A stretch of DNA of 64,000 bases from Hyphomicrobiales bacterium (GCA_900471925.1 UCGV01000006.1:186001-250000); one strand, 5' to 3'; positions 46,456-56,833 are shown, counted from the first letter of the stretch. Made by a program: numbers and translations. Notes: generated from the letters alone by a model not told the origin.

Positions 46456-47502
46456 ATGGCGTTGCGCAAAACCGCGACCGTTTCCAGCCGCAAAAACAGT
46501 GCGAAGTCTGCAGCCAAGGCATCGAATGGCGGCCCTGTCGCCGATTTCGATCGCGATGAGGAGCTGAAGGCCTATCGCGAGATGCTGCTCATCCGCCGTT
46601 TCGAGGAAAAGGCGGGCCAGCTTTACGGCATGGGCTTCATCGGTGGTTTCTGTCACCTTTACATCGGCCAGGAAGCTGTCGTCGTCGGCATGCAGATGGC
46701 GCAGAAGGAAGGCGACCAGGTCATCACCGCCTATCGCGACCACGGTCATATGCTGGCTACCGGCATGGAAGCTCGCGGCGTCATGGCCGAGCTGACCGGG
46801 CGTCGCAACGGTTATTCCCACGGGAAGGGCGGTTCGATGCACATGTTCTCCAAGGAAAAGCATTTCTACGGCGGCCACGGCATCGTCGGTGCCCAGGTTT
46901 CGCTCGGAACTGGCCTTGCTTTCGCAAACCGCTATCGCGGCAATGACAGCGTCTCGATCGCCTATTTCGGCGACGGCGCGGCTAACCAGGGCCAGGTCTA
47001 CGAGAGCTTCAACATGGCTGCTCTCTGGAAGCTGCCGATTATCTACATCGTCGAGAACAACCGTTACGCCATGGGTACGTCCACGGCCCGTGCGACTGCG
47101 CAGTCGAACTACTCCCTGCGCGGCTCCGGCTTCGGCATTCCCGGTATTCAGGTCGATGGCATGGATGTTCGCGCCGTCAAGGCTGCCGCCGATGAGGCGC
47201 TCGAGCATTGCCGCTCCGGCAAGGGCCCGATCATCTTGGAAATGCTGACCTATCGCTATCGCGGTCACTCCATGTCCGACCCGGCGAAGTATCGTAGCAA
47301 GGAAGAAGTGCAGAAGATGCGCTCCGAGCAGGACCCGATCGAGCAGGTCCGCATGCGCGTGATGGAAAAGGGCTGGGCAACCGAAGACGATCTGAAGGCG
47401 ATCGACAAGGAAGTCCGTGACATCGTCGCCGACAGCGCCGATTTCGCCCAGGCCGATCCGGAGCCGGATGCATCCGAGCTCTACACCGACATTCTGCTCT
47501 AA
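46456..47502 (+). CDS. pdhA: Pyruvate dehydrogenase E1 component, alpha subunit
   Basis: 348 residues. E1-alpha binds thiamine diphosphate and, with PdhB, decarboxylates pyruvate. The ThDP motif begins at GDGAANQGQVYESFNMA and ends at VENNRYAMGT. The substrate region HKGSMH-like appears as GKGGSMHMFSKEK, and the E1-alpha loop as YRYRGHSMSDPAKYR. The N-terminal 35 residues are basic and Ser/Ala-rich (RKTATVSSRKNSAKSAAK), a bacterial extension that may contact the E2 core. ATG at 46456 with AGGGAGG upstream. First gene of the pdh operon. Confidence 0.97.
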   Translation: MALRKTATVSSRKNSAKSAAKASNGGPVADFDRDEELKAYREMLLIRRFEEKAGQLYGMGFIGGFCHLYIGQEAVVVGMQMAQKEGDQVITAYRDHGHMLATGMEARGVMAELTGRRNGYSHGKGGSMHMFSKEKHFYGGHGIVGAQVSLGTGLAFANRYRGNDSVSIAYFGDGAANQGQVYESFNMAALWKLPIIYIVENNRYAMGTSTARATAQSNYSLRGSGFGIPGIQVDGMDVRAVKAAADEALEHCRSGKGPIILEMLTYRYRGHSMSDPAKYRSKEEVQKMRSEQDPIEQVRMRVMEKGWATEDDLKAIDKEVRDIVADSADFAQADPEPDASELYTDILL

Positions 47503-47517
47503 TCGGGGAGGGAACCC

Positions 47518-48900
<1,383 letters not shown>

Positions 48901-48915
48901 GGGGAGGGCCTTTCG

Positions 48916-50265
48916 ATGCCGATCAATATCACGATGCCCGCCCTTTCCCCGACCATGGAAGAAGGCAATCTGGCCAAGTGGCTGGTCAAGGAAGGCGATA
49001 AGGTCAAGTCCGGCGATGTGATCGCCGAGATCGAAACCGACAAGGCGACGATGGAAGTCGAAGCCGTCGACGAGGGCACGGTTGCCAAGATCGTCGTTGC
49101 GGCCGGCACTGAAGGCGTGAAGGTCAATGCCCTGATCGCCGTTCTCGCTGGCGATGGTGAAGACGTTGCTGCCGCTGCAAGCGGTGCCGGCTCTGCCGCC
49201 CCGGCTCCGAAGGCTGCCGTAGTCGAAGCGCCGAAGGCTGAGGCAGTATCTGCACCTGCTTCGGCACCGGTGGCTCCGGCCGCTGCACCGGCTCCGGCTG
49301 CCGTCTCTTCGGGCGGCGCGCGCACCTTCTCGTCGCCGCTCGCCCGCCGTCTCGCCAAGGAAGCCGGTATCGATCTTTCTGCCGTTGCCGGCACCGGGCC
49401 GCATGGTCGTGTGGTCAAGAGCGACGTCGAAGCTGCTGTCGCAGGCGGTGCCAAGCCCGCTCCTGCTGCTGCTGCGGCTGCCCCGCAGGCTGCTGCACCG
49501 GCTCCTGCCGCTGCCGCTCCGAAGGGCGCTTCGGACGATGCCGTGCTCAAGCTCTTCGAGCAGGGCTCCTACGAGCTCGTGCCGCATGACGGCATGCGCA
49601 AGACGATCGCCCGCCGTCTCGTCGAATCCAAGCAGACCGTCCCGCACTTCTACGTCTCGGTCGATTGCGAACTCGACGCTCTGATGGCGTTGCGTGCCCA
49701 GCTGAACGATGCGGCCCCCCGCAAGGACAGCGCTCCGGCCTACAAGATCTCCGTCAACGACATGGTCATCAAGGCCTTGGCTCTGGCGCTGCGCGATGTT
49801 CCGGATGCCAACGTCTCCTGGACCGAGAATGCCATGGTCAAGCACAAGCATGCCGATGTCGGCGTGGCTGTGTCGATCCCTGGCGGCCTGATCACCCCGA
49901 TTGTTCGCAAGGCCGAGGAGAAGACGCTCTCCACGATCTCGAACGAGATGCGCGATCTCGGCAAGCGTGCCAAGGACCGCAAGCTGAAGCCTGAGGAATA
50001 TCAGGGCGGCACGACCTCGGTCTCCAACATGGGCATGATGGGCGTGAAGAATTTCGCAGCCGTCATCAACCCGCCGCATGCGACCATCCTCGCGGTCGGC
50101 GCGGGCGAACAGCGCGTCGTCGTCAAGAAGGGCGAAATGGCGATTGCAACGGTCATGACCGTCACGCTCTCGACCGACCATCGCTGCGTAGACGGTGCTC
50201 TTGGCGCCGAACTGCTGCAGGCATTCAAGGGCTACATCGAAAATCCGATGGGCATGTTGGTCTAA
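48916..50265 (+). CDS. pdhC: Dihydrolipoamide acetyltransferase (E2 of pyruvate dehydrogenase)
   Basis: 449 residues. A lipoyl domain with K43 at residues 1-80, nearly identical over 50 residues to that of PdhB, then an Ala/Pro linker, a peripheral subunit-binding domain ([21 protein letters not shown], in parts, about 137-172), a second linker and the catalytic core. The catalytic HRxxxDG is H422-R-C-V-D426-G. It forms the structural core and transfers acetyl to CoA. The usual chain end MGMLV is present. Sixteen bases separate it from pdhB. Confidence 0.97.
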   Translation: MPINITMPALSPTMEEGNLAKWLVKEGDKVKSGDVIAEIETDKATMEVEAVDEGTVAKIVVAAGTEGVKVNALIAVLAGDGEDVAAAASGAGSAAPAPKAAVVEAPKAEAVSAPASAPVAPAAAPAPAAVSSGGARTFSSPLARRLAKEAGIDLSAVAGTGPHGRVVKSDVEAAVAGGAKPAPAAAAAAPQAAAPAPAAAAPKGASDDAVLKLFEQGSYELVPHDGMRKTIARRLVESKQTVPHFYVSVDCELDALMALRAQLNDAAPRKDSAPAYKISVNDMVIKALALALRDVPDANVSWTENAMVKHKHADVGVAVSIPGGLITPIVRKAEEKTLSTISNEMRDLGKRAKDRKLKPEEYQGGTTSVSNMGMMGVKNFAAVINPPHATILAVGAGEQRVVVKKGEMAIATVMTVTLSTDHRCVDGALGAELLQAFKGYIENPMGMLV

Positions 50266-50286
50266 GCAGGACGCGGGAGGGCGGAC

Positions 50287-50928
50287 ATGACGAAGACTGT
50301 TCTTTGCTATGGTGACTCGCTGACCTGGGGCTATGACGCCGACACGATCGGTCGTCATGCCTACGAGACCCGTTGGCCGAGCGTGCTTCAGGCAACGCTC
50401 GGAAGCGAGGCTCGTGTCATCGCGGAAGGCCTCAACGGCCGCACCACCGCCTTCGACGACCATCTTGCCGATTGCGATCGCAACGGCGCACGTATTCTGC
50501 CGACAGTTCTGCAGACGCATGCGCCGCTCGATCTCGTCATCCTGCTGCTCGGCACCAATGACATGAAGCCGGTCGTTGCCGGCTCTGCCTTTGCCGCATG
50601 CCAGGGCATCGGCCGTCTCGTGCGGCTGATCCGCAATCATGCTTGGCCCTTCGAATTCGATGGGCCGGAAATCCTGATCGTGGCGCCGCCGGCGATCTGT
50701 GCGACCGGGAATGTGCCCTTCGCGGCATCCTTCCCTGGTGGAATCGAGGAATCGGCAAAGCTTCCGACGCTTTACCGTGACCTTGCCGACGAGCTCGGTT
50801 GCGGTTTCTTCGACGGTAACTCCGTCGCAAAGACCACGCCGATCGACGGTATCCATCTGGATGCGGAAAATACCCGCGCGCTTGGCCGTGGCCTGGAGCC
50901 CATCGTGCGGATGATGCTGGGGATCTGA
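50287..50928 (+). CDS. SGNH/GDSL-family hydrolase
   Basis: 213 residues. Nucleophile Ser in CYGDSLTWGYD, the G and N blocks (GTNDMK), and the catalytic Asp-His in DGIHLDAENTRAL are intact. No signal peptide, so cytosolic. Related rhizobial proteins are called arylesterases or acyl-CoA thioesterase-like; the natural substrate is unknown. It lies inside the pdh operon, 21 bases after pdhC. A role in removing acyl groups from CoA or from cofactor is tempting but unsupported. Confidence 0.88.
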   Translation: MTKTVLCYGDSLTWGYDADTIGRHAYETRWPSVLQATLGSEARVIAEGLNGRTTAFDDHLADCDRNGARILPTVLQTHAPLDLVILLLGTNDMKPVVAGSAFAACQGIGRLVRLIRNHAWPFEFDGPEILIVAPPAICATGNVPFAASFPGGIEESAKLPTLYRDLADELGCGFFDGNSVAKTTPIDGIHLDAENTRALGRGLEPIVRMMLGI

Positions 50929-50930
50929 CG

Positions 50931-51509
50931 GTGGCCGCCTTCCTCACCCTGCGAGAGGCTTCTCGCAGGGATGCCTCGGAACTGGCGATCCTGGCGGATA
51001 TTGGATCACACGGCTTTGCCTCGTGGCTCTGGTTTTCCGATGTTGCCAGCGGCATGAGCGATACGCCGCTGGAGCGGGGCCGGCTGAAGATGCGCGATGA
51101 GGCGCTCGGGGGCTGGAAGAACGCCGTCATCGGCGAGGCCTATGACGAGATCGCCGGCATGGCGATCGGCTATGAAGTGGATGAAGGCATTCGCGATCTT
51201 GAGGCGCGGCATGCGGCGATCGAGCCGATGCTTGCGATGCAGAGATCGGTGATCGGACACTGGTTCATTGGCAGTCTCGCAGTTTATCGCCATATGCGCG
51301 GTATCGGCATCGGCAAGACCCTGCTCGCGGATCAGATATCCAGAGCGGGCGGACGCCCCGTCAGTCTGATTACGGCTGACAACAATGAAGCGGCTCTGTC
51401 GCTTTACGGAAGAAACGGATTTTCGGAAGCGACGCGCATCAATGCCGTGCCGCTCTTCGACAACAGCAAGAAGCACGCCTGGGTTCTGATGACCCGCGCG
51501 GGAGCGTAA
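50931..51509 (+). CDS. GNAT family N-acetyltransferase
   Basis: 192 residues, GTG start two bases after the hydrolase stop. The N-terminal REASRRDASELAILADIGSHG and the acetyl-CoA binding loop YRHMRGIGIGKTLLADQ are GNAT features, and the C-terminal NNEAALSLYGRNGFSEA fits motif B. The acceptor is unknown. It sits between pdhC and lpdA, with both neighbours in the same direction; its context next to acetyl-CoA synthesis may be chance. Confidence 0.88.
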   Translation: MAAFLTLREASRRDASELAILADIGSHGFASWLWFSDVASGMSDTPLERGRLKMRDEALGGWKNAVIGEAYDEIAGMAIGYEVDEGIRDLEARHAAIEPMLAMQRSVIGHWFIGSLAVYRHMRGIGIGKTLLADQISRAGGRPVSLITADNNEAALSLYGRNGFSEATRINAVPLFDNSKKHAWVLMTRAGA

Positions 51510-51525
51510 CAAAGGCAGGAAAGCA

Positions 51526-52971
51526 ATGGCTCAATCCTACGACGTCATCGTCATCGGCTCCGGTCCCGGCGGTTATATCGCCGCTATCCGCGCCGCGCAG
51601 CTCGGCCTCAAGGTCGCCTGCGTCGAGCGCGAACATCTGGCCGGTATCTGCTCCAACTGGGGCTGCATTCCGACAAAGGCGCTGCTGCGCTCTGCGGACG
51701 TGCTGCACACCGCCCAGCACGGCAAGGATTACGGCCTGACGCTGGAAGGCACGATCAAGCCCGACATCAAGGCGATTGTCGCCCGTTCGCGCGGCATTGC
51801 CCATCGAATGAACAACGGCGTCGGCTTCCTGTTCAAGAAGAATAAGGTCGATATCATCTGGGGCGAAGCCAAGGTCACCAAGCCGGGCGAAATCGTGGTT
51901 TCCAAGACGGCGAAGAAGCCGATGGAGCCGATGGGTCCGGTGCCGAAGATTGCTCTCGGCGAAGGCACCTACAATGCCAAGCACATCATCGTTGCGACCG
52001 GCGCCCGTCCGCGCGCTCTGCCGGGCATCGAGCCGGATGGCAAGCTGATCTGGACCTATTTCGAAGCGATGAAGGCCGACGAACTGCCGAAGTCCCTGCT
52101 CGTCATGGGCTCGGGCGCGATCGGCATCGAATTCGCAAGCTTCTACCGCACGATGGGCGTCGACGTTACCGTCGTCGAGATCATGAGCCAGGTCATGCCG
52201 GTCGAGGATGCGGAAATCTCCGCGCTCGCCAAGAAGCAGTTCGAACGCCAGGGCATCAAGATCCATCTGGAGACCAAGGTTTCCAAGGTCGAGAAGGGTG
52301 CGAACTCGATCACTGCCACGCTTGAAAAGAAGGATGGCACGACCGAGACGATCACGGCTGACCGCATGATTTCGGCAGTCGGTGTGCAGGCCAATATCGA
52401 AGGCATCGGTCTCGAAGCTGTCGGCGTGAAGACCGATCGTGGCTTCATCGTCATCGATGGCTACGGCAAGACCAATGTACCGGGTATCTACGCGATCGGT
52501 GACGTCGCCGGACCGCCACTTCTCGCCCATAAGGCTGAACACGAAGCAGTCGTCTGCGTCGAAAAGATCGCCGGCCTGCCCAATGTTCATCCGATGGACA
52601 AGCTCAAGATCCCGGGCTGCACCTATTGCAACCCGCAGGTCGCTTCCCTCGGCCTGACTGAAGCCAAGGCCAAGGAACAGGGCCGCGATATCCGCGTCGG
52701 CCGCTTCCCCTTCAGCGCTAACGGCAAGGCTGTGGCACTCGGTGAGGACCAAGGTCTCGTCAAGACGATCTTCGACAAGAAGACCGGCGAACTCATCGGC
52801 GCTCACATGGTCGGCGCCGAAGTGACCGAACTCATCCAGGGCTTTGTCGTCGCGATGAACCTGGAGACGACGGAAGAAGAACTGATGCACACGATCTTCC
52901 CGCATCCGACCATTTCGGAAACGATGAAAGAAAGCGTGCTGGATGCTTACGGCCGCGTTCTGAACGCTTGA
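51526..52971 (+). CDS. lpdA: Dihydrolipoyl dehydrogenase (E3)
   Basis: 481 residues. E3 reoxidises the dihydrolipoyl group with NAD+. FAD-binding GSGPGG at residues 11-16, redox Cys pair C42 and C47 (GICSNWGCIPTKALL), NAD-binding GSGAIGIEFAS, and the active-site His-Glu near the C-terminus in FPHPTISETMKES. A roughly 20-residue insertion (SKTAKKPMEPMGPVPK) is seen after the first FAD half and is not in E. coli Lpd. Another lpd copy may serve the 2-oxoglutarate complex elsewhere. Confidence 0.96.
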   Translation: MAQSYDVIVIGSGPGGYIAAIRAAQLGLKVACVEREHLAGICSNWGCIPTKALLRSADVLHTAQHGKDYGLTLEGTIKPDIKAIVARSRGIAHRMNNGVGFLFKKNKVDIIWGEAKVTKPGEIVVSKTAKKPMEPMGPVPKIALGEGTYNAKHIIVATGARPRALPGIEPDGKLIWTYFEAMKADELPKSLLVMGSGAIGIEFASFYRTMGVDVTVVEIMSQVMPVEDAEISALAKKQFERQGIKIHLETKVSKVEKGANSITATLEKKDGTTETITADRMISAVGVQANIEGIGLEAVGVKTDRGFIVIDGYGKTNVPGIYAIGDVAGPPLLAHKAEHEAVVCVEKIAGLPNVHPMDKLKIPGCTYCNPQVASLGLTEAKAKEQGRDIRVGRFPFSANGKAVALGEDQGLVKTIFDKKTGELIGAHMVGAEVTELIQGFVVAMNLETTEEELMHTIFPHPTISETMKESVLDAYGRVLNA

Positions 52972-53049
52972 TAATTTCTTGGCCTGCCCTCTATCCCGGG
53001 ATGGAAAATCGATCCCGTCCCGGGGTGGAAAAAGCAAAAGGAAATCATC

Positions 53050-53304
53050 ATGTCTATGGGCACGCAGTCGCTTGTCATCTTTCTTCTGATCGGCTTGGTC
53101 GCTGGCTTTCTCGCAAGCCTGGTCGTCGGGGGAGGTGGATTGATACGGTGCCTGCTCAGCGGCGTCATCGGCGCGTTCGTGGGCGGGTTTCTCTTCAATG
53201 CGCTGGGGATTTCACTCGGCATTGAAAATGCATTGGTGGTTCAGATCATCCACGCCACGGTCGGTGCCATTGTCGTGGTTCTGATCGCAAGGGCGATAGC
53301 GTAG
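53050..53304 (+). CDS. GlsB/YeaQ/YmgE family membrane protein, first copy
   Basis: 84 residues, three hydrophobic segments (LVIFLLIGLVAGFLASLVVGGGG, LLSGVIGAFVGGFLFNALG and IIHATVGAIVVVLIARAIA, read in parts). Gly-rich membrane-hairpin proteins of this family are called transglycosylase-associated or stress-response proteins, without a shown activity. It starts 78 bases after lpdA and ends 12 bases before a paralogue. AAAAGGAAAT precedes the ATG. Confidence 0.85.
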   Translation: MSMGTQSLVIFLLIGLVAGFLASLVVGGGGLIRCLLSGVIGAFVGGFLFNALGISLGIENALVVQIIHATVGAIVVVLIARAIA

Positions 53305-53316
53305 GGCACAGAGAAT

Positions 53317-53565
53317 ATGGAAGGCGTAGGCTGGATTTCGGCAATCATCATCGGCGGACTTGCGGGCTGGCTCGCGGGCAAGCTGATGGAAGCGCGTTAC
53401 GGGATCCTGCTGAACATCGTGCTTGGCATTGTCGGCTCGATCGTCGCCACTGCCATCCTGGCGCAATTCCACATCGAGGTTGCCGGCGGAAGATTCGGCT
53501 ACTTCGTGACGGGCTTTATCGGAGCCTGCCTGCTGATATTCTTCGCACGTCTCGTGCGGAGGTAG
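53317..53565 (+). CDS. GlsB/YeaQ/YmgE family membrane protein, second copy
   Basis: 82 residues with the same three-segment pattern as its neighbour: WISAIIIGGLAGWLAGKLM, NIVLGIVGSIVATAILAQF and YFVTGFIGACLLIFFARLVRR. The second copy has the family hallmark GGLAGWLAGKLM better preserved than the first. The two genes are 12 bases apart and surely co-expressed; a hetero-oligomer is possible. The function is unknown. A small CAAATC-GAAA-GATTTG hairpin follows at 53578-53593. Confidence 0.87.
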   Translation: MEGVGWISAIIIGGLAGWLAGKLMEARYGILLNIVLGIVGSIVATAILAQFHIEVAGGRFGYFVTGFIGACLLIFFARLVRR

Positions 53566-53657
53566 GGCGCATCCCTCCAAATCGAAAGATTTGAATAAAG
53601 GTATTATGCGCACTATGACAATCCGGGCCGCATGGGGCGGCGGAAAGTTGAACTGAC

Positions 53658-54629
53658 ATGGTCACCATTCTCGATACGATCAATCCCGAAGCAAAGCGCG
53701 TGCGGCATCCGGAAAAGGCACATCGCCCGGATACGGAAGTGCTGCGCAAGCCGGAATGGATTCGCGTGAAGGCGCCAACTTCGAAAGGCTACGCCGAAAC
53801 ACGCTCGATCGTGAAGGAGCACAAGCTCGTCACCGTCTGCGAAGAGGCTGGTTGCCCGAATATCGGCGAGTGCTGGGACAAGAAGCACGCCACCTTCATG
53901 ATCATGGGTGAGATCTGTACGCGCGCCTGCGCCTTCTGCAATGTGGCGACCGGCAAGCCGAACGCGCTCGACATGGCCGAACCGGAGAACGTTGCCAAGG
54001 CCGTCAAGCAGATGGGCCTGAGCCACGTCGTCATCACCTCCGTCGACCGTGACGATCTGGAGGACGGTGGCGCCGAGCACTTCGAAAAGGTGATCTGGGC
54101 GATCCGGGCCGCGTCGCCGCTGACGACGATCGAAATCCTGACGCCCGACTTCCTGAAGAAGCCGGGCGCCCTGGAGCGCGTCGTTGCTGCCAAGCCCGAC
54201 GTCTTCAACCACAACATGGAAACGGTCGCCGGCAACTATCTGACGGTTCGCCCGGGCGCCCGTTACTTCCACTCGATTCGCCTGCTGCAGCGGGTCAAGG
54301 AACTCGATCCCACCATGTTCACCAAATCCGGCATCATGGTCGGTCTTGGTGAAGAGCGGAACGAAGTTCTCCAGCTCATGGATGACCTGCGTACCGCAGA
54401 CGTGGACTTCCTGACGATCGGCCAGTATCTGCAGCCGACCCGCAAGCATCACAAGGTCGAAAGCTTCGTCACGCCGGAAGAGTTCAAGTCCTATGAGACC
54501 GTCGCCTATACCAAGGGCTTCCTCATGGTGGCCTCGAGCCCGCTGACACGCTCGTCTCATCATGCCGGTGACGACTTTGCCCGCCTCAAGGCTGCGCGTG
54601 AGAAGAAGCTTCTGATCGCGGCCGAGTAA
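53658..54629 (+). CDS. lipA: Lipoyl synthase
   Basis: 323 residues, radical-SAM enzyme that inserts two sulfur atoms into octanoyl groups to form the lipoyl cofactor of PDH and related complexes. The auxiliary cluster Cys are C61, C66 and C72 ([12 protein letters not shown]); the radical-SAM cluster Cys are C87, C91 and C94 (CTRACAFC). Octanoyl-lipoate sites follow, with [11 protein letters not shown] at the end. The window encodes two lipoyl-carrying subunits that need this enzyme. A strong terminator follows. Confidence 0.97.
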   Translation: MVTILDTINPEAKRVRHPEKAHRPDTEVLRKPEWIRVKAPTSKGYAETRSIVKEHKLVTVCEEAGCPNIGECWDKKHATFMIMGEICTRACAFCNVATGKPNALDMAEPENVAKAVKQMGLSHVVITSVDRDDLEDGGAEHFEKVIWAIRAASPLTTIEILTPDFLKKPGALERVVAAKPDVFNHNMETVAGNYLTVRPGARYFHSIRLLQRVKELDPTMFTKSGIMVGLGEERNEVLQLMDDLRTADVDFLTIGQYLQPTRKHHKVESFVTPEEFKSYETVAYTKGFLMVASSPLTRSSHHAGDDFARLKAAREKKLLIAAE

Positions 54630-54654
54630 GAGATTACCCCTTGATTTTGATGGG

Positions 54655-54682
54655 ACCGCGGCGATTTTCGCCGCGGTTTTTC
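54655..54682 (+). terminator. Terminator after lipA
   Basis: ACCGCGGCGA at 54655-54664 pairs with TCGCCGCGGT at 54668-54677 around a TTT loop and is followed by a TTTT run. A very strong intrinsic terminator. Confidence 0.95.
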
Positions 54683-54791
54683 TTTGTGCGCTCCGCTGTC
54701 ATCATCAGGTCACGCGAAGCAGCTAGCCAGCACGCCGCCCGTCGCACGTAGAATTGAAGGCGAGGGCGATCCTGTCGAAAGAGAACCTGCC

Positions 54792-55388
54792 ATGCATCAA
54801 GTGACGACGTCGCCTGAACCATTTCGTGCGGTCTCGATTGCAGAGGCTGCCACCATTCTTCCGAATGCCAAACGCGTCCTGATTTTCGGTTGTTCCGGTA
54901 CCGGCAAGTCGACACTTGCCCAGGCGCTCGCCCGCCGTTTCGACCTTACTTACGTGTCCATGGACCGTGACATTTTCTGGCTGCCCGGCTGGAAGCTGCG
55001 TCCGCGCGAAGAATCTGTCCAGCGGATCCGTGATGCGGTTGCCGGAGAACGCTGGATCATGGACGGCAACAGCCCCGGCACGCTGCCGATCCGTCTTGCT
55101 CGCACTGATATCGTACTCTGGCGCCGTCCGCCGCGCAGTGTCGCCGTCAGCAGCGTGCTCAGACGCTGGTGGAGATATCGCGGCCAGACCCGACCGGAGA
55201 TGGCGCCGGGATGCCCCGAGAAAATCGATCTGAAGTTCCTGCAGTATATCTGGACCTTCGAAAAGCGGGAGGCACCGCAATTCGAGGCAATGCTGGCAAG
55301 TCACGGCCGCGGTGTTCCGGTTCTGACGATCAGGTCGTTCCAAGAGAGCGACGAACTGCTTTCCGGCTTGCCGGCGGTAGAAGGCTGA
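54792..55388 (+). CDS. P-loop kinase-like protein, first tandem copy
   Basis: 198 residues from ATG at 54792; the frame is open to 54684. Walker A is GCSGTGKST at residues 33-41. It continues with TYVSMDRDIFWLPGW, GERWIMDGNSPG (a DG that may be the Walker B/lid) and TRPEMAPGCPEKIDLKFLQYIW, in parts. The family resembles adenylate-kinase-like or topology modulation (FlaR-like) proteins. No substrate can be assigned. It is paralogous to the next gene over its whole length. Confidence 0.82.
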   Translation: MHQVTTSPEPFRAVSIAEAATILPNAKRVLIFGCSGTGKSTLAQALARRFDLTYVSMDRDIFWLPGWKLRPREESVQRIRDAVAGERWIMDGNSPGTLPIRLARTDIVLWRRPPRSVAVSSVLRRWWRYRGQTRPEMAPGCPEKIDLKFLQYIWTFEKREAPQFEAMLASHGRGVPVLTIRSFQESDELLSGLPAVEG

Positions 55389-55400
55389 GAGGAGCGGGGG

Positions 55401-55988
55401 ATGGAACGGCAAGCCCATGAAACGATCAACTATGTCGATGACGCCTTTGCTGCCGGCACGATCCGTGGTGCAAGGCGCATCATGGTCATCGGCTGTTCGG
55501 GCGGCGGCAAGTCGACGCTTGCGCAGAAGTTGGCGCAGCAGTTCGGCCTGACCTACCTCTCGATCGACCGCGATATTCTCTGGTTGCCCGGTTGGGTCGA
55601 GCGCAGCAAGGAAGAGCAGCGGCAACGCATCGTCGAGAGGATTGCCGGCGAACGCTGGATCATGGATGGCACCAATCCCTCGACCTTCGATATCCGCCTG
55701 CCGCGCACCGATATCGTCATCTGGGTGCGCATGCCGCGCCTGCTCTGCGTCTGGGGTGTGGTGACGCGCTGGCTGAAACATATCGGTCGCACGCGTCCGG
55801 AAATGGCGCCTGGATGCATCGAGAAAGTCGACTGGCAGTTTCTGGAATTCATCTGGACTTTCGAGAACAGGTTTTCGCCGCGCGTGACATCCGCCATTGC
55901 CGCTCACGGTCCGCATGTGCCGGTTTTGCAGGTGAAATCCCGTCGTCAGATGCGCGCACTTCTTGATCTTCTCGGTGCGCCGGCTTAA
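55401..55988 (+). CDS. P-loop kinase-like protein, second tandem copy
   Basis: 195 residues, Walker A GCSGGGKST at 31-39. It shares WLPGW, GERWIMDG, TRPEMAPGC and IWTFE blocks with the first copy and is clearly a duplicate. The two genes lie 12 bases apart. The two Walker A motifs differ only at T versus G, so both are probably active. They sit between lipA and ratA; whether they act on a nucleotide, cofactor or small molecule is unknown. Confidence 0.82.
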   Translation: MERQAHETINYVDDAFAAGTIRGARRIMVIGCSGGGKSTLAQKLAQQFGLTYLSIDRDILWLPGWVERSKEEQRQRIVERIAGERWIMDGTNPSTFDIRLPRTDIVIWVRMPRLLCVWGVVTRWLKHIGRTRPEMAPGCIEKVDWQFLEFIWTFENRFSPRVTSAIAAHGPHVPVLQVKSRRQMRALLDLLGAPA

Positions 55989-55997
55989 CTGCGCTTC

Positions 55998-56447
55998 ATG
56001 CCGCAATTCGAAACGCATCGCCCCGTCCCGCACACGCCCGACCAGATGTTTGACCTGGTGTCAGATGTCGAACGTTACCCGGAATTTCTGCCGCTGTGCG
56101 AAGCTCTCGTCATCAAGAGCCGCAAGGAGCGCGACGGCAAGATATTGCTGATCGCAGACATGACCGTCGGCTACAAGGCGATCCGTGAGACCTTCACGAC
56201 CCAAGTCCTGCTCAATAGGGCCGAGCGCGTCATCGATGTCAAATATATCGACGGCCCGTTCCGCTACCTCGACAACCGCTGGCGGTTCGTCGAGGCAGAA
56301 GGTGGCGGCTGTGTGGTCGATTTCTTCATCGACTACGAGTTCAAGAGCCGCATACTCGGCGCGCTCATGGGCTCGATGTTCGACCGGGCTTTCCGCATGT
56401 TTACGGAAGCCTTCGAAAAGCGTGCGGCGACGATCTACCGCCTGTAG
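55998..56447 (+). CDS. RatA/COQ10 START-domain protein
   Basis: 149 residues of the polyketide cyclase/START family. Marks are HTPDQMFDLVSDVERYPEFLPLCE (in parts), VDVKYIDGPFRYLDNRWRF and a C-terminal FEKRAATIY helix. Annotated as ribosome association toxin RatA in E. coli, and as the coenzyme Q-binding protein COQ10 in mitochondria. The usual partner antitoxin RatB is not present here. In this setting a ubiquinone-binding role is more likely than a toxin role. The gene follows the second P-loop copy by nine bases. Confidence 0.9.
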   Translation: MPQFETHRPVPHTPDQMFDLVSDVERYPEFLPLCEALVIKSRKERDGKILLIADMTVGYKAIRETFTTQVLLNRAERVIDVKYIDGPFRYLDNRWRFVEAEGGGCVVDFFIDYEFKSRILGALMGSMFDRAFRMFTEAFEKRAATIYRL

Positions 56448-56448
56448 C

Positions 56449-56754
56449 CTAGAGCGACAGGAAGTGGTCGAAGATGTTTGTCGCTGGATAGGCGTAGGCA
56501 CCACGATCGGTGAAGCCGTGTCGATAGAGGCAGCCCCTGAGCGCTGCGTTGTAAAGCAGGCTGTTTGTATCGGGTGAACCGCGCTTGCCGAGAGCTTCCG
56601 GCTGGCAGCGGCCAAGAGCATGGTCGTATTTGCGCAGCAGGGTGGGATCGGAATCCACCCGTACGCCGCCGTAAACCTGATAGTTGGATGGTGCTTCGGC
56701 TGCTGAAATGCAGGCGAGGCTCAACACGACACCGATGCATGCGAAGTATTTCAT
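56449..56754 (-). CDS. Small secreted protein of unknown function
   Basis: 101 residues with a signal peptide (KYFACIGVVLSLACISAAEA) cleaved around residue 21. The mature part is 80 residues with two Cys (GRCQPEAL and RGCLYRHGF) that could form a disulfide. It has no family I recognise. Ribosome site GAGGGA lies eight bases before the ATG. It converges on ratA with a one-base gap, leaving no room for a terminator. Confidence 0.65.
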   Translation of the reverse strand: MKYFACIGVVLSLACISAAEAPSNYQVYGGVRVDSDPTLLRKYDHALGRCQPEALGKRGSPDTNSLLYNAALRGCLYRHGFTDRGAYAYPATNIFDHFLSL

Positions 56755-56833
56755 CTGACTGTTCCCTCAAAGCCGGCTGTTGTCTAGACGCGGCAGAAAT
56801 CGAAATCTCCGCCTTTTGTTCCCTCATGCAATG

